Assembly: GCA_016198945.1 (NCBI GenBank)
Contig: JACQHO010000015.1
Span: 1 to 5,514 of the forward strand
DNA from: Nitrospirota bacterium
GTDB lineage: Bacteria > Nitrospirota > Nitrospiria > JACQBZ01
Direction: 5' to 3'
DNA length: 5,514 nucleotides
The position numbers and the translations under genes were made by a program. Below the pieces are notes generated by a model, which was given only the letters and a program-made list of their open reading frames with translations, was not told the DNA's origin and did not search any database. Numbering within the stretch: position 1 is the first letter of the stretch; the number at the start of each line of letters is the position of its first letter. Positions 4,685 to 5,514 of the stretch are shown piece after piece.

Positions 4685-5488
4685 ATGACGACGATGCATT
4701 CTTCCTATCAGATCGAGGCCGAGGGTCTCACGGATGTCGGCCGGAAGCGCCAGATCAATGAAGACGCGATCCTGCTGACTCCGGAACAACATCTCTATCT
4801 GCTGGCGGACGGGCTGGGCGGCCATCTGGCCGGCGAGGTCGCGAGCCAACTCGCGGTGAAAACGATCCGGGATTTTCTTTCCCGATTCAACCCGGCGGAA
4901 GACACCTGGCCGGTGGATATCGATCCCTCCCGTTCCGATGCGGCCAATGCGCTTGCGACCGGCATCCAGCTGGCCAACCGGACCATTTTCAACCAGGCGG
5001 GAATGACCCTGTCTCAAAACGGCATGGCCACCACGCTGGCGGCGCTTCGGATCGTTCAGGACACCGCTGTGATCGCCCATGTGGGCGACAGCCGATTGTA
5101 CCGGATACGCGACGATAAAATTCTGCAGTTGACGGAAGATCACACCGTGATTAACGAGCTTCGCCGTCAGAACCATCTCCCGGCCGACGCGGCGGCTCAG
5201 GAGGACCATTCCTCCCGTTACCGGCATGTACTGACGCGCGCACTGGGCCAGACCGAGGCGGCCCGTATTGATCTGCGGGAGGAACCGCTGCGGGACCGGG
5301 ATTTTTTCCTCCTCTGCTCGGACGGATTGAGCAACATGGTCTCGGACGACCGCATCCTGATTCTGATTCATCAGCGCTCGGACAGCCTTAAAGCGGCCTG
5401 TCAATCACTGGTGGACGAAGCCAATAAAAACGGCGGCAAGGACAACATTTCCTGCATCCTCGTCCGCTGCACGATCCCGCTTCAATAA
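4685..5488 (+). CDS. PP2C-family (Stp/PphA-like) serine/threonine protein phosphatase
   Basis: This 267-residue soluble protein is a stand-alone PP2C catalytic domain. It should remove phosphate from Ser/Thr residues using two metal ions. Motifs appear in family order: TDVGRKRQINEDA (16-28), ADGLGGHLAGE (41-51), GMATTLAAL (113-121), AHVGDSRLYRI (131-141), LTEDHT (149-154), LTRALG (183-188), LLCSDGLSNMV (209-219) and GGKDNISCILV (250-260). The expected metal ligands are all present (Asp27, Asp42, Asp213, Asp253), so it should be active. No signal peptide or membrane segment is visible. Length is typical of bacterial Stp proteins. The start is uncertain between the ATGs at 4685 and 4694: neither has an SD, and the domain begins near residue 10. 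A sigma54-type promoter lies just upstream. With the FHA activator before it, it probably opposes a Ser/Thr kinase that is not in the window. Confidence 0.94.
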   Translation: MTTMHSSYQIEAEGLTDVGRKRQINEDAILLTPEQHLYLLADGLGGHLAGEVASQLAVKTIRDFLSRFNPAEDTWPVDIDPSRSDAANALATGIQLANRTIFNQAGMTLSQNGMATTLAALRIVQDTAVIAHVGDSRLYRIRDDKILQLTEDHTVINELRRQNHLPADAAAQEDHSSRYRHVLTRALGQTEAARIDLREEPLRDRDFFLLCSDGLSNMVSDDRILILIHQRSDSLKAACQSLVDEANKNGGKDNISCILVRCTIPLQ

Positions 5489-5514
5489 CATTGCTTCCGA
5501 TAGACCTATTATGA

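Noticed and set aside
4676..5404. Minus-strand open frame of 242 codons
   Set aside because: It is antisense to the complete PP2C phosphatase; its translation has no domain I recognise.
5511..5514. ATGA at the right edge as a possible next gene start
   Set aside because: No SD precedes it and only one codon is visible, so a gene cannot be supported.

Overview
The window looks like ordinary chromosome from a GC-rich, free-living bacterium. It holds six complete protein genes, plus the probable start of a seventh at the left edge. The bacterial signs are sigma70-like promoters, a sigma54 activator with an intact GAFTGA loop, a toxin-antitoxin pair and strong Shine-Dalgarno (SD) sequences on several genes. 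The PEP carboxylase is of the short archaeal type, which is sporadic in Bacteria. Together with a Ser/Thr-phosphorylation and sigma54 signalling locus, this suggests an environmental lineage such as Nitrospirota or a deltaproteobacterial group. That placement is inference only.

Layout. The minus-strand block runs leftward from about 3066 to 1. It starts with archaeal-type phosphoenolpyruvate carboxylase (ppcA, 3066-1543). Next is a 208-base gap holding candidate hairpins, a heptamer-periodic purine tract and a good promoter. Then come a single-domain globin (1334-948), a 199-base gap with a strong promoter, and a RelE/HigB-like toxin (748-386) overlapping its HigA-like antitoxin (414-106). 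A start codon at 3-1 with a near-perfect SD leads out of the window. The plus-strand block begins across a 102-base divergent intergenic region. It has an FHA-domain sigma54 enhancer-binding protein (3169-4515), a 169-base regulatory gap and a complete PP2C-type Ser/Thr phosphatase (4685-5488).

How the genes may work together. The plus-strand pair reads as one signalling module. The FHA domain should bind a phosphothreonine partner, the AAA+ domain should remodel sigma54 RNA polymerase, and the phosphatase should remove Ser/Thr phosphates. A well-matched -24/-12 sigma54 promoter (GG-N10-GC) lies 15 bases before the phosphatase start, with two TCATGA palindromes 42 bp apart upstream of it. This suggests that the activator drives the phosphatase gene and closes a feedback loop. 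No Ser/Thr kinase is visible. ppcA supplies oxaloacetate (anaplerosis or CO2 fixation), the globin probably handles O2 or NO, and the toxin-antitoxin pair is autonomous.

Translation signals are uneven. ppcA, the activator and the phosphatase lack an SD and have predicted transcription starts almost on their ATGs. The other starts have at least a partial SD. I see no tRNA, rRNA, CRISPR, insertion sequence or obvious mobile element, and no gene-free stretch exceeds about 210 bases.
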